The position numbers and the translations under genes are program-made. A model generated the notes under the pieces. The model was not told where the DNA came from. It did no database searches and saw nothing but the letters and a program-made list of their open reading frames with translations. 49,581 nt of DNA, from assembly GCF_910585425.1 (NCBI RefSeq), contig NZ_CAJUCP010000045.1:1-49581 (forward strand). The letters run 5' to 3'. Origin of the DNA: an uncultured Acetatifactor sp. GTDB lineage: Bacteria > Bacillota > Clostridia > Lachnospirales > Lachnospiraceae. Position 1 is the stretch's first letter. Every line of letters begins with the position of its first letter. This document shows positions 34,024 through 42,332 of the stretch, piece after piece.

Positions 34024-34392
34024 ATGGTTAACAAGAAATCAAGAAAAGAAGTACGTGTGAAAAAACACATGAGAATTCGTAACCGCTTCAGTGGCACTGC
34101 CGCAAGGCCCCGCCTGGCAGTCTTCAGAAGCAATAATCATATGTATGCTCAAATTATCGATGATACTGTTGGGAATACATTAGTATCCGCTTCCACCCTT
34201 GAGAAGGATATCAAGGCAGAGCTTGGGAAGACCAATGACGTCGCTGCGGCAAAATATATTGGTACCGTCATTGCCAAAAGGGCAGTGGAAAAAGGCATCA
34301 CGACTGTTGTCTTTGACAGAGGCGGCTATATATATCACGGTAAAGTTGCAGCATTAGCTGACGCAGCCAGAGAAGCTGGCCTGGAATTCTAG
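34024..34392 (+). CDS. rplR: 50S ribosomal protein L18
   Basis: A 122-residue 5S rRNA-binding protein. It contains RIRNRFSGTAARPRLAVFRS and ends FDRGGYIYHGKVAALADAAREAGLEF-like. An ATG at 34018 is in frame two codons earlier but only 3 bases from GGAG, so 34024 with a 9-base spacing is preferred. Confidence 0.95.
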   Translation: MVNKKSRKEVRVKKHMRIRNRFSGTAARPRLAVFRSNNHMYAQIIDDTVGNTLVSASTLEKDIKAELGKTNDVAAAKYIGTVIAKRAVEKGITTVVFDRGGYIYHGKVAALADAAREAGLEF

Positions 34393-34412
34393 GAAAGGAA
34401 GAGGAATACACC

Positions 34413-34922
34413 ATGAAACAAACAATCATAGATGCAAGCCAGTTCGAGCTGAACGACAAGGTCGTAGCCATCAAGCGTGTCGCCAAGACTGTCAAGGGCG
34501 GACGCAACATGCGCTTCACCGCTCTGGTAGTGGTGGGCGACGGCAACGGCCATGTGGGCGCAGGGCTCGGCAAGGCTGTCGAGATTCCGGAAGCTATCCG
34601 CAAGGGGAAGGAAGACGCCATGAAGCATCTGGTGCAGGTCGCGCTGGATGAGAACAGCTCCATCACCCATGACTTTGTGGGCAAGTACGGTTCCGCCAAC
34701 GTCCTGCTCAAGAGGGCTCCCGAAGGTACAGGTATCATCGCAGGCGGCCCTGCACGTGTGGTGTGCGAGCTCGCGGGCATCAAGAACATCCGTACCAAGT
34801 CCCTTGGCTCCAACAACAAGCAGAACGTTGTCCTTGCGACGATCACCGGCCTGAGCCAGTTGAAATCCCCTGAGGAAGTGGCAAGGAGCCGTGGCAAATC
34901 CGTTGAAGAGGTATTGGCATAA
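34413..34922 (+). CDS. rpsE: 30S ribosomal protein S5
   Basis: A 169-residue protein at the mRNA entry site, important for decoding accuracy. It contains VGDGNGHVGAGLGKA and the GTGIIAGGPARVVCELAGI segment. A run of A/G with GGAAAGGAAG precedes the ATG. Confidence 0.97.
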   Translation: MKQTIIDASQFELNDKVVAIKRVAKTVKGGRNMRFTALVVVGDGNGHVGAGLGKAVEIPEAIRKGKEDAMKHLVQVALDENSSITHDFVGKYGSANVLLKRAPEGTGIIAGGPARVVCELAGIKNIRTKSLGSNNKQNVVLATITGLSQLKSPEEVARSRGKSVEEVLA

Positions 34923-34960
34923 GCAGTCTTTATGCTGATGCGGTAGAAAGGAGAGCAACA

Positions 34961-35152
34961 ATGGCAGACACAGATAAGAAATTGAAGATTACTTTGGTAA
35001 GGTCCACCATCGGCGCCGTTGCGAAGAACAAGGCGATCGTCGAATCCATGGGACTCCGCAAGATCGGCAGGTCTATCATCCTTCCTGACAATGCCGCTAC
35101 GAGAGGACAGATTCGCCGGGTAGCCCACTTGCTGAAGGTGGAAGAGGTATAG
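34961..35152 (+). CDS. rpmD: 50S ribosomal protein L30
   Basis: A 63-residue protein with the family core KITLVRSTIGAVAKNK and the end segment GQIRRVAHLLKVEEV. AAAGGAGAG precedes the ATG. Confidence 0.96.
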   Translation: MADTDKKLKITLVRSTIGAVAKNKAIVESMGLRKIGRSIILPDNAATRGQIRRVAHLLKVEEV

Positions 35153-35172
35153 TCGAAAAGGAGGTGTACGAG

Positions 35173-35610
35173 ATGGATTTATCCAATTTAAGACCCGCAG
35201 AAGGTTCCAAGCATCATGAGTTCAGGAGAGGCCGCGGACATGGATCGGGAAACGGCAAGACCGCCGGTAAGGGGCACAAGGGCCAGAAGGCACGTTCCGG
35301 AGCACCCAGGATCGGGTTCGAGGGCGGCCAGATGCCTCTGTACAGACGTATCCCCAAGAGAGGCTTCAACAATATCAATTCCAAGGAAATCATTGCCATT
35401 AATTTGAGCGATTTAGAGCGTTTCGAGGACGGTTCCACCGTAGATGTGAATACGCTGCTGGAGGCCGGCATCATCAAGAAGCGCGGGGATGGCGTAAAGG
35501 TCCTCGGGGACGGAAAATTTACCAAAAAGCTCAATGTCAAGGTAGACGCGTACAGTGCATCCGCAAAAGAAAAGATTGAGGCGCTTGGTGGAACAGCAGA
35601 GGTGATGTAA
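35173..35610 (+). CDS. rplO: 50S ribosomal protein L15
   Basis: A 145-residue late-assembly protein. It opens MDLSNLRPAEGSKH and has the glycine-rich RNA-binding region GRGHGSGNGKTAGKGHKGQK. The frame extends to a GTG at 35164 that lies in the AAAAGGAGGTG Shine-Dalgarno, so the ATG at 35173 is used. Its stop overlaps the secY ATG by one base. Confidence 0.96.
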   Translation: MDLSNLRPAEGSKHHEFRRGRGHGSGNGKTAGKGHKGQKARSGAPRIGFEGGQMPLYRRIPKRGFNNINSKEIIAINLSDLERFEDGSTVDVNTLLEAGIIKKRGDGVKVLGDGKFTKKLNVKVDAYSASAKEKIEALGGTAEVM

Positions 35611-36923
35611 TGCTTACGACGCTGAAGAACGCATTCAAAATTAAAGAGCTTAGAGACAAGATTCTCTTTACCTTCGCAATGCTGGTTGTGATCCGCATAG
35701 GATCACAGCTGCCTGTGCCGGGGGTGAACGGGGAATACTTCAGAAACTGGTTCGCGGCTCAGTCCGACGGGACTTTCAGCTTCTTTGATGCGGTTACGGG
35801 CGGTTCGTTCATCAATATGTCCATTTTGGCCCTGAACATCACGCCGTACATCACATCCTCCATCATCATGCAGCTGCTCACCATTGCAATCCCCAAGCTG
35901 GAGGAGATGCAGCGGGACGGCGAGGATGGAAGAAAGAAGATTGCCGCCATCACCAGATATGTGACGGTAGGCCTGGCGCTGATTCAGTCCACGGCCATGG
36001 CCATCGGCTTCGGCAGACAGGGATATCTGATTCAGTACAATGCTCTGAACGTGATTTGCGCCATCGCCACTCTTACCGCGGGCAGTGCGTTCCTGATGTG
36101 GGTAGGCGAGCGGATTACCGAGAACGGCATCGGAAACGGCATATCCATCGTCCTGGTGATCAATATCATCTCCAGGCTGCCCGAGGATTTGGGCAATCTG
36201 TTCCAGCAGTTCGTTTTCGGCAAGGCTCCGGCAACGGCAGTGCTGGGTGTGGTGGTCATCTTCGCGATCATCGTGGCCATGGTGGTGATGGTCATCGTCC
36301 TGAACGATGGCGTCCGCCGGATTCCCGTGCAGTACGCCAACAAGATGCAGGGCAGGAAGATGATGGGAGGCCAGAGCTCCAACATTCCGCTGAAGGTCAA
36401 CACCGCGGGCGTCATCCCGGTAATCTTCGCGCAGTCGCTTCTGTCCCTTCCCGGCTATATTTCCTCATTTGCGGGATATAACGGCACAGGCGTCTGGAGC
36501 GAGATTCTGAAATACCTGAACGCGGGCAACTGGTGCAATCCCAGCCAGATATGGTATTCCGTGGGACTGTTGTTTTATATCGCAATGATCATATTCTTTG
36601 CGTACTTTTATACTTCCATTACCTTCAATCCCCTGATGATTGCCGACAACATGAAGAAGCAGAGCGGCTTCATTCCCGGCATCAGGCCCGGAAAGCCTAC
36701 CAGCGACTATCTGAACAAGGTATTGAACTACATCGTGTTCATCGGCGCCATAGGCCTGACGATCATCGCAGTGCTGCCGTATATCTTCAGCGGCGTGTTC
36801 AATGCGACGGTGTCCTTCGGCGGCACCAGCCTTATCATCATCGTCAGCGTCATCCTGGAGACCATGAAGCAGGTGGAGTCGCAGATGCTGGTTCGCAATT
36901 ACAAGGGCTTCCTGGAGAAATAA
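35610..36923 (+). CDS. secY: preprotein translocase subunit SecY
   Basis: A 437-residue ten-span membrane protein that forms the Sec protein-export channel with SecE and SecG. It has the standard opening with RIGSQLPVPGVN in the first span, the ITPYITSSIIMQLL segment and the cytoplasmic loop GMRPGKPT-like sequence GIRPGKPTSDYL. Its ATG overlaps the rplO stop (TAATG). A terminator-like hairpin follows within 45 bases. Confidence 0.97.
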   Translation: MLTTLKNAFKIKELRDKILFTFAMLVVIRIGSQLPVPGVNGEYFRNWFAAQSDGTFSFFDAVTGGSFINMSILALNITPYITSSIIMQLLTIAIPKLEEMQRDGEDGRKKIAAITRYVTVGLALIQSTAMAIGFGRQGYLIQYNALNVICAIATLTAGSAFLMWVGERITENGIGNGISIVLVINIISRLPEDLGNLFQQFVFGKAPATAVLGVVVIFAIIVAMVVMVIVLNDGVRRIPVQYANKMQGRKMMGGQSSNIPLKVNTAGVIPVIFAQSLLSLPGYISSFAGYNGTGVWSEILKYLNAGNWCNPSQIWYSVGLLFYIAMIIFFAYFYTSITFNPLMIADNMKKQSGFIPGIRPGKPTSDYLNKVLNYIVFIGAIGLTIIAVLPYIFSGVFNATVSFGGTSLIIIVSVILETMKQVESQMLVRNYKGFLEK

Positions 36924-36965
36924 GAGGCCGGCCAGAGGGAAGGCTGGAGCATGGAGCTTACAGAA

Positions 36966-36999
36966 GGGGCTTTCCCAAAGTCGGGGAGAGCTCCTTTTT
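36966..36999 (+). terminator. intra-operon terminator or attenuator between secY and adk
   Basis: GGGGCTTTCCC (36966-36976) pairs over 11 positions, two of them G-U, with GGGAGAGCTCC (36984-36994), closing a 7-base loop and running into five T. It would end or reduce transcription after secY. A weak -10-like TATTAT lies at 37022-37027 before adk with no good -35. Confidence 0.65.
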
Positions 37000-37059
37000 A
37001 TAAAATGTTTTAACAGAATGATATTATCGGTTTTACGATATTGCATATGGAGGCAGATA

Positions 37060-37701
37060 ATGAAGATCATCATGTTGGGAGCGCCGGGTGCCGGAAAGGG
37101 AACCCAGGCGAAAATGATAGCGGAAAAATACGGGATTCCCCATGTATCCACAGGGGACATCTTCCGGGCGAACATCAAGAACGGCACGGAGCTGGGCAAA
37201 GAGGCGAAGCAGTACATGGATCAGGGCCTCCTGGTTCCGGATGAGCTGACAGTGAAGATCCTGCTGGACCGGGTGGCCCAGGAGGACTGCAAAAACGGCT
37301 ATGTGCTGGACGGCTTCCCCAGGACCATTCCCCAGGCCGAAGTGCTGGACGAGGCGCTTGGGAAGCTGGGAGAGGAAATCGACTACGCGGTGGACGTGGA
37401 TGTGCCGGACGAGAATATCGTAAAGAGGATGTCCGGCAGGCGGGCATGCCTGAAGTGCGGGGCCACCTACCATGTAGAGCATATTCCGCCTAAGAAAGAG
37501 GGCGTCTGCGACAGCTGCGGCTCCGAGCTGGTGCTGCGGGACGACGACAGGCCGGAGACGGTGCAGAACCGCCTGAAGGTGTACCATGACCAGACCCAGC
37601 CCCTGATCGAATATTATACCGGGAAGGGCGTGCTGCGGACCGTGGACGGGACCATGGATATGCAGGATGTGTTCCGGAGCATCGTAGAGATATTAGGATA
37701 G
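37060..37701 (+). CDS. adk: adenylate kinase, zinc form
   Basis: A 213-residue cytoplasmic enzyme interconverting ATP, ADP and AMP. The P-loop is GAPGAGKGTQ (7-16), the AMP contact is STGDIFR, and the LID holds a four-cysteine zinc site (Cys130, 133, 150, 153) as in many Gram-positive enzymes. The frame is open from 37018, but GGAGG before the ATG at 37060 fixes the start. Confidence 0.97.
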   Translation: MKIIMLGAPGAGKGTQAKMIAEKYGIPHVSTGDIFRANIKNGTELGKEAKQYMDQGLLVPDELTVKILLDRVAQEDCKNGYVLDGFPRTIPQAEVLDEALGKLGEEIDYAVDVDVPDENIVKRMSGRRACLKCGATYHVEHIPPKKEGVCDSCGSELVLRDDDRPETVQNRLKVYHDQTQPLIEYYTGKGVLRTVDGTMDMQDVFRSIVEILG

Positions 37702-37714
37702 GAAGTGCCTCGTC

Positions 37715-38467
37715 ATGGCGATTATAATCAAGACAGAAGAACAGATCGGGCTGATCCGGGAATCCTGCAGGCGGCTGGCCATAGTGCACAAGGAGCTGGA
37801 GGAGATGATACGCCCCGGCATCTCCACGAGGGAGATCGACATCAAGGGGGACAGCCTGATCAGGAAGATGGGGGGGATTCCGAATTTCCTCCATTACAAC
37901 GGATTTCCCGCCAGCATCTGCGTGTCCGTGAACGATGAGGTGGTGCATGGCATTCCCAGCAGGCACCGCATCCTGCAGGAGGGCGATATCGTCAGCCTGG
38001 ACGCGGGGATGATCTATAAGGGGTATCATTCCGACGAGGCCAGGACCCACGGCGTGGGCCAAATCAGCCCAGAGGCCCGTAGGCTCATCGATGCCACCAG
38101 GGAGAGCTTCTTCGAAGGCATAAAGAAGGCAAAGGCCGGGAACCGGCTCTTTGAGATATCCAATGCCATCGCGGCGTATATAAAGCCCTACGGCTACGGC
38201 ATCGTGCGCGACCTGGTGGGCCACGGCGTGGGGACTAAGCTCCATGAGGATCCCCAGATCCCCAACTTCGCGCAGATAAAGCGGGGGCCAAAGCTCCGCC
38301 CGGGAATGACGCTGGCCGTGGAGCCTATGATCAATATGGGCAGGGCGGACGTGGAATGGCTGGATGACGACTGGACCGTAGTCACAGAGGACGGCTCCCT
38401 GTCGGCCCACTATGAGAACACCATCCTGATAACGGATGGAGAGCCTGAGATCCTGACGAGATGCTAG
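37715..38467 (+). CDS. map: methionine aminopeptidase, type I
   Basis: A 250-residue metalloenzyme that removes N-terminal methionine from new proteins. The metal ligands are visible in order: Asp in SLDAGMIY, Asp in HSDEAR, His in GHGVG, Glu in VEPM and Glu in YENT. Only 13 bases separate it from adk. Confidence 0.96.
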   Translation: MAIIIKTEEQIGLIRESCRRLAIVHKELEEMIRPGISTREIDIKGDSLIRKMGGIPNFLHYNGFPASICVSVNDEVVHGIPSRHRILQEGDIVSLDAGMIYKGYHSDEARTHGVGQISPEARRLIDATRESFFEGIKKAKAGNRLFEISNAIAAYIKPYGYGIVRDLVGHGVGTKLHEDPQIPNFAQIKRGPKLRPGMTLAVEPMINMGRADVEWLDDDWTVVTEDGSLSAHYENTILITDGEPEILTRC

Positions 38468-38504
38468 CGCGTCCTGCAGGCGGCGGAAAGGGACGGATAT
38501 TCGT

Positions 38505-38759
38505 ATGATAGGACAGTTTGCGACCTCGAAGGCCGGACATGATAAGGGAAGCTTATATGTAGTCGTGGGCCAGGAGGATGACTTCGTATACCTCAGCGAC
38601 GGAAGGCTGAAAGGCCCCGACCGGCCGAAAAAGAAGCGCAGGAAGCATATACAGCCGATAAATGCGCAGGTGGAAGACAGCCTGCAGGAGAGGCTGCGGG
38701 CCGGGGAAAAGGTATACCCGGAGGAAATCAAATATGCGCTGAAGCAATATTTGTCATGA
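38505..38759 (+). CDS. KOW-domain RNA-binding protein (L14e-like)
   Basis: An 84-residue basic protein found at this place, between map and infA, in many clostridia. The first 40 residues form a KOW-like domain (SKAGHDKGSLYVVVGQEDDF) followed by a lysine-rich stretch (KKKRRKH). It resembles archaeal/eukaryotic ribosomal protein L14e. RNA or ribosome binding is likely, but the exact role is unknown. Confidence 0.8.
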   Translation: MIGQFATSKAGHDKGSLYVVVGQEDDFVYLSDGRLKGPDRPKKKRRKHIQPINAQVEDSLQERLRAGEKVYPEEIKYALKQYLS

Positions 38760-38794
38760 ATGTATGAGCAATCAATAAAATTTGGAGGGGACAT

Positions 38795-39013
38795 ATGTCT
38801 AAAAGTGATGTAATCGAAATCGAGGGTACTGTGGTAGAGAAGCTTCCGAACACCATGTTCCAGGTGGAGCTGGAAAACGGACACAGGGTGCTTGCGCATA
38901 TCAGCGGCAAGCTGCGCCAGAACTTCATCCGTATCCTTCCCGGGGACAGGGTGACCCTGGAGCTGTCGCCCTACGATTTGACCAAGGGGCGCATCATCTG
39001 GAGAGATAAATGA
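38795..39013 (+). CDS. infA: translation initiation factor IF-1
   Basis: A 72-residue OB-fold protein that occupies the A site during initiation. It contains the standard IEGTVVEKLPNTMFQVELENGH-type core and ends SPYDLTKGRIIWRDK. GGAGGGG precedes the ATG. Confidence 0.97.
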   Translation: MSKSDVIEIEGTVVEKLPNTMFQVELENGHRVLAHISGKLRQNFIRILPGDRVTLELSPYDLTKGRIIWRDK

Positions 39014-39035
39014 TTGGGAAGAGACGCTTTCTGTG

Positions 39036-39065
39036 GATTGTCCGAAAAATATGATTCGGATAATC
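39036..39065 (+). other. hairpin after infA
   Basis: GATTGTCCGAA (39036-39046) pairs with TTCGGATAATC (39055-39065) over 11 positions with one G-U pair. It is followed by A-rich rather than T-rich sequence, so it may protect or process the 3' end of the upstream message. It lies just before the rpmJ promoter. Confidence 0.5.
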
Positions 39066-39076
39066 ATAAAAAACAG

Positions 39077-39105
39077 TTGCAAACAAGCCTTTCCCATGTT
39101 ATAAT
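39077..39105 (+). promoter_or_regulatory. internal promoter before rpmJ (alpha operon)
   Basis: TTGCAA (39077-39082), a 17-base spacer and a perfect TATAAT (39100-39105) form a strong sigma-A promoter about 35 bases before rpmJ. It can drive rpmJ-rpsM-rpsK-rpsD-rpoA-rplQ apart from the upstream genes. Confidence 0.8.
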
Positions 39106-39138
39106 ACAAAATGGTCTTTTTTGAAAGGAGGGTTTGAG

Positions 39139-39252
39139 ATGAAGGTTAGATCATCAGTAAAACCAATGTGCGAAAAGTGCAAGATCATCAAGAGAAAAGG
39201 ACGCATCAGAGTTATCTGCGAGAATCCGAAACACAAGCAGAGGCAGGGATAA
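39139..39252 (+). CDS. rpmJ: 50S ribosomal protein L36, zinc type
   Basis: A 37-residue protein opening MKVRSSVKPMCEKCK, the smallest of the large subunit. The zinc ligands Cys11, Cys14, Cys27 and His32 are all present. AAAGGAGGG precedes the ATG. Confidence 0.97.
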   Translation: MKVRSSVKPMCEKCKIIKRKGRIRVICENPKHKQRQG

Positions 39253-39611
39253 TCACCGCATGAGCGCAGTCTTTTTCGGAGGACTGCGGCATGTCAAGTG
39301 AGTTCTTGTCCTGTTTTTATGCGCGGCTGAACCGATGGGCGGGCAGTTTTGGCCTGTACATTGATTAACATAGAACTGGGATAGGGCTTACAGGAGATTA
39401 CTTCTTGATACCAGGACGAAAAGATATTCTAAGGCGTCAAAGGACGCCGCCTAAGAATATCTATGTTTCGTCCGCAAGAAACGCGCGGGCGCGTTTCTTG
39501 CAGGGTTGAAGCAGTTTGTTCTGGAAAGATCGGATGGATCAGAGAAATGGATGAGTGTCCGGTTGGGTGGAAGCCCCAATCAATTAGTAACAGAAAATGG
39601 AGGAAATTTAA
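39253..39611 (+). other. 359-base structured spacer between rpmJ and rpsM
   Basis: No gene is seen. It contains a hairpin CGCAGTC/GACTGCG (39265-39288), the third copy of the recurrent RNA motif (39414-39501) and a small stem GGTTGGG/CCCCAATC near 39561-39581. It ends with the rpsM ribosome binding site. Its length is unusual for this operon and suggests a regulatory leader for the S13 group. Confidence 0.6.
39414..39501 (+). promoter_or_regulatory. recurrent structured RNA motif, copy 3 (before rpsM)
   Basis: Outer helix GGACGAAA (39414-39421) with TTTCGTCC (39466-39473). Directly inside, AGATATTCT (39422-39430) with AGAATATCT (39454-39462), an A-A mismatch and AGGCG (39432-39436) with CGCCT (39448-39452). 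The 11-base loop is TCAAAGGACGC and the linker ATG. It is followed at once by hairpin GCAAGAAACGCGC/GCGCGTTTCTTGC (39474-39501). Spacing is identical to copy 2. Confidence 0.85.
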
Positions 39612-39983
39612 ATGGCTCGTATCGCAGGTGTTGACTTACCCAGAGAGAAACGTATCGAAATCGGACTGACCTATGTCTATGGGATCGGCAGGACCACCTC
39701 TAACAAGATTCTGAAGGAGGCGGGCGTGAATCCCGATACCAGAGTCAGGAATATCACCGATGATGAGGTGAAGAGGATTTCCGAGGCTATCGAGAAGCTC
39801 GGCGTAACGGTGGAGGGCGACCTGAGACGTGAAATCGCCCTGAACATCAAGCGTCTGCAGGAAATCGGATGCTATCGCGGAATCCGTCATCGTAAGGGCC
39901 TGCCTGTTCGCGGTCAGAACACCAAGAACAACGCCAGGACCCGCAAGGGACCCAAGAGGACCGTTGCAAACAAGAAAAAGTAA
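39612..39983 (+). CDS. rpsM: 30S ribosomal protein S13
   Basis: A 123-residue protein of the 30S head that bridges to the large subunit. It opens MARIAGVDLPREKRIEIGLT and ends with the RGQNTKNNARTRKGP tail contacting P-site tRNA. TGGAGGA precedes the ATG. Confidence 0.97.
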   Translation: MARIAGVDLPREKRIEIGLTYVYGIGRTTSNKILKEAGVNPDTRVRNITDDEVKRISEAIEKLGVTVEGDLRREIALNIKRLQEIGCYRGIRHRKGLPVRGQNTKNNARTRKGPKRTVANKKK

Positions 39984-40037
39984 GATTCAGTGAGTAATGC
40001 GTAACTGTAGAATGATGAGAAAGTAGGTTAGTTTAAA

Positions 40038-40433
40038 ATGGCGAAACAAGTTGCAAAAAAAGTGACAAAAAAGCGCGTTAAGAAAAACGTTGAACGCGGA
40101 CAGGCACATATCCAGTCTTCTTTTAACAACACGATTGTTACACTGACTGACAGCGAGGGAAATGCGCTCAGCTGGGCAAGTGCCGGTGGTCTGGGATTTA
40201 GAGGTTCAAGGAAATCTACTCCGTATGCGGCTCAGATGGCCGCAGAGACAGCTACGAAGGCGGCTCTGGTGCATGGGCTGAAATCAGTCGATGTATTCGT
40301 GAAGGGCCCCGGTTCAGGCCGTGAGGCTGCTATCAGGGCGCTCTCCGCATGTGGCCTGGAGGTAGTGAGCATCCGTGACGTGACCCCTGTCCCCCACAAT
40401 GGATGCAGACCTCCCAAGCGCCGTCGTGTATAG
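40038..40433 (+). CDS. rpsK: 30S ribosomal protein S11
   Basis: A 131-residue platform protein near the E site. It has the basic N-terminus and core segments HIQSSFNNTIVTLTD and VKGPGSGREAAIRAL, and ends CRPPKRRRV. The ribosome binding site is weaker than its neighbours. Confidence 0.97.
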   Translation: MAKQVAKKVTKKRVKKNVERGQAHIQSSFNNTIVTLTDSEGNALSWASAGGLGFRGSRKSTPYAAQMAAETATKAALVHGLKSVDVFVKGPGSGREAAIRALSACGLEVVSIRDVTPVPHNGCRPPKRRRV

Positions 40434-40506
40434 TTAACGAAATATCGTTGGAAGAAGGTGCTTTTTGGGCACTGTAAACAAACAGGAAAGTTGAGGAAAA
40501 TAGAAA

Positions 40507-41100
40507 ATGGCAGTAAATCGTGTACCCGTATTGAAGAGATGCAGGGCTTTGGGCCTGGAGCCTTCCTACCTGGGCTATGACAAGAAGTCCAAGAGGCAGA
40601 ATCTGAGAGCAGGCAAGAAGGTAAGCGAGTATGGCTTACAGCTCCGCGAGAAGCAGAAGGCAAAATTCATCTACGGCGTTCTGGAGAAGCCTTTCCGGAA
40701 CTATTACAAGAAAGCCGACAGGATGAAGGGGATGACCGGTGAGAACCTGATGGTCATGCTGGAGAGAAGACTGGACAACGTGGTGTTCCGTATGGGATTC
40801 GCCAGGACCAGGAGAGAGGCGAGACAGGTAGTGGGCCATAAGCACATCCTTGTGAACGGCAAGAAGGTGAACATTCCCTCCTATCTGATCAAAGCCGGCG
40901 ATGTAATCGAGCTCACCGAAAAGGCCAGATCCATGAACCGGTATAAAGAGATCGTGGAGGTGACCGGCGGCAGGCTGGTGCCCGAATGGATGGAATCGGA
41001 TATGGAGAATCTGAAAGGAACGATCAGGAATCTCCCTACCAGAGAGATGATCGATGTCCCTGTGAACGAAATGCTTATTGTCGAGTTGTACTCCAAGTAA
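40507..41100 (+). CDS. rpsD: 30S ribosomal protein S4
   Basis: A 197-residue 16S rRNA-binding protein, the autogenous repressor of alpha operons in E. coli. It contains the S4 RNA-binding domain near residues 88-150 (MLERRLDNVVFRMGFA) and the C-terminal MIDVPVNEMLIVELYSK. It is the zinc-free form, since the N-terminal cysteines of the zinc form are absent. Confidence 0.97.
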   Translation: MAVNRVPVLKRCRALGLEPSYLGYDKKSKRQNLRAGKKVSEYGLQLREKQKAKFIYGVLEKPFRNYYKKADRMKGMTGENLMVMLERRLDNVVFRMGFARTRREARQVVGHKHILVNGKKVNIPSYLIKAGDVIELTEKARSMNRYKEIVEVTGGRLVPEWMESDMENLKGTIRNLPTREMIDVPVNEMLIVELYSK

Positions 41101-41118
41101 GCCCTGCTGGCCTCTGAG

Positions 41119-41152
41119 GCCATATCCCTACCGCAGATGGGAGGGATATGGC
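41119..41152 (+). other. hairpin in the rpsD-rpoA gap
   Basis: GCCATATCCCT (41119-41129) pairs perfectly with AGGGATATGGC (41142-41152) around a 12-base loop. Only three T follow, so it is more likely an attenuating or processing structure than a full terminator, sitting between S4 and rpoA. Confidence 0.6.
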
Positions 41153-41198
41153 TTTGGAGCGCTTGTGTATTATAAAACAAAAAAAGGAGGGTATTCGA

Positions 41199-42155
41199 GT
41201 GTTTGAGTTTGAGAGACCCAATATTGAGGTTGCTGAGATTTCAGAAGACAAGAAGTATGGCAGATTCACAGTAGAGCCCCTGGAAAGAGGCTATGGTATC
41301 ACCCTTGGCAATTCTTTGCGCAGAATCATGCTTTCCTCTCTGCCCGGCGCTGCGGTGAGCCAGATCAAAATCGAAGGCGTGCTGCACGAGTTCAGCGGTG
41401 TGCCCGGCGTCAAGGAAGATGTGACGGAGATCATCATGAACATCAAGAGCCTCGCCATCAAGAACAGCAGCGAGACCAATGAAGCCAAGACTGCATACAT
41501 TGAATACGAAGGCGAAGGAATCGTACATGCTTCTGACATTCAGGCAGACCAGGATATCGAGATTCTGAACCCGGATTTGGTAATTGCCACACTCAGCGGC
41601 AAGGATGCCAAGCTCTACATCGAGCTGACCATCACCAAGGGCCGTGGCTATGTAAGCGCCGATAAGAACAAACACGAGGATTTACCGATTGGTGTGATTG
41701 CAATCGATTCTATATACACGCCTGCTGAGAGAGTAAATGTTTCGGTAGAGAATACCCGCGTGGGGCAGATTACCGATTACGATAAGCTGACACTGGATGT
41801 ATTTACCAACGGGACGCTGGCTCCCGATGAGGCAGTGAGCCTTGCGGCCAAGGTGCTGAGCGAGCATTTGAGCCTCTTCATCGATCTGTCCGAGAACGCC
41901 AAGACCGCCGAGGTCATGGTGGAGAAGGAGGACGATGAGAGGGAGAAGGTGCTGGAGATGAGCATCGATGAGCTGGAGCTCTCCGTCCGTTCCTACAACT
42001 GCCTGAAGAGGGCAGGCATCAACACAGTGGAGGAGCTGTGCAACAAGACATCGGAGGACATGATGAAGGTCCGCAACCTGGGACGGAAGTCCCTGGAAGA
42101 GGTGCTGGCGAAGCTGAAAGAGCTGGGCCTGCAGCTTAACCCAAGTGAAGAGTAA
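41199..42155 (+). CDS. rpoA: RNA polymerase alpha subunit
   Basis: A 318-residue subunit that assembles RNA polymerase and contacts UP elements and activators. The N-terminal assembly domain includes GYGITLGNSLRRIMLSSLPG, and the C-terminal DNA-binding domain (about 250-310) includes LSVRSYNCLKRAGINTVEEL and VRNLGRKSLEEV. The frame is open from 41148, but AAAGGAGGG precedes a GTG at 41199 that gives the normal length. Confidence 0.96.
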   Translation: MFEFERPNIEVAEISEDKKYGRFTVEPLERGYGITLGNSLRRIMLSSLPGAAVSQIKIEGVLHEFSGVPGVKEDVTEIIMNIKSLAIKNSSETNEAKTAYIEYEGEGIVHASDIQADQDIEILNPDLVIATLSGKDAKLYIELTITKGRGYVSADKNKHEDLPIGVIAIDSIYTPAERVNVSVENTRVGQITDYDKLTLDVFTNGTLAPDEAVSLAAKVLSEHLSLFIDLSENAKTAEVMVEKEDDEREKVLEMSIDELELSVRSYNCLKRAGINTVEELCNKTSEDMMKVRNLGRKSLEEVLAKLKELGLQLNPSEE

Positions 42156-42332
42156 AGTGTGCTAGATCAAAGACTGTGTAAGAAAGATAATCTGCGGGCG
42201 GTAAATCCAAAGGGTGCGCCTGCGGCTCATCTCTAAATGGAAATCAGAGTGCCGCGGAGCAAGCGGCTATACTCGGCGAGTAAGACCAAAAGGCATGGCC
42301 GGGTGTACCATGAAAGGAGAAAGGAAACAATT

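Noticed and set aside
42237..42332. Upstream extension of rplQ or a separate small gene
   Set aside because: It has no ribosome binding site, and the encoded residues do not resemble L17. GC-rich stems such as GCCGC/GCGGC suggest untranslated leader.
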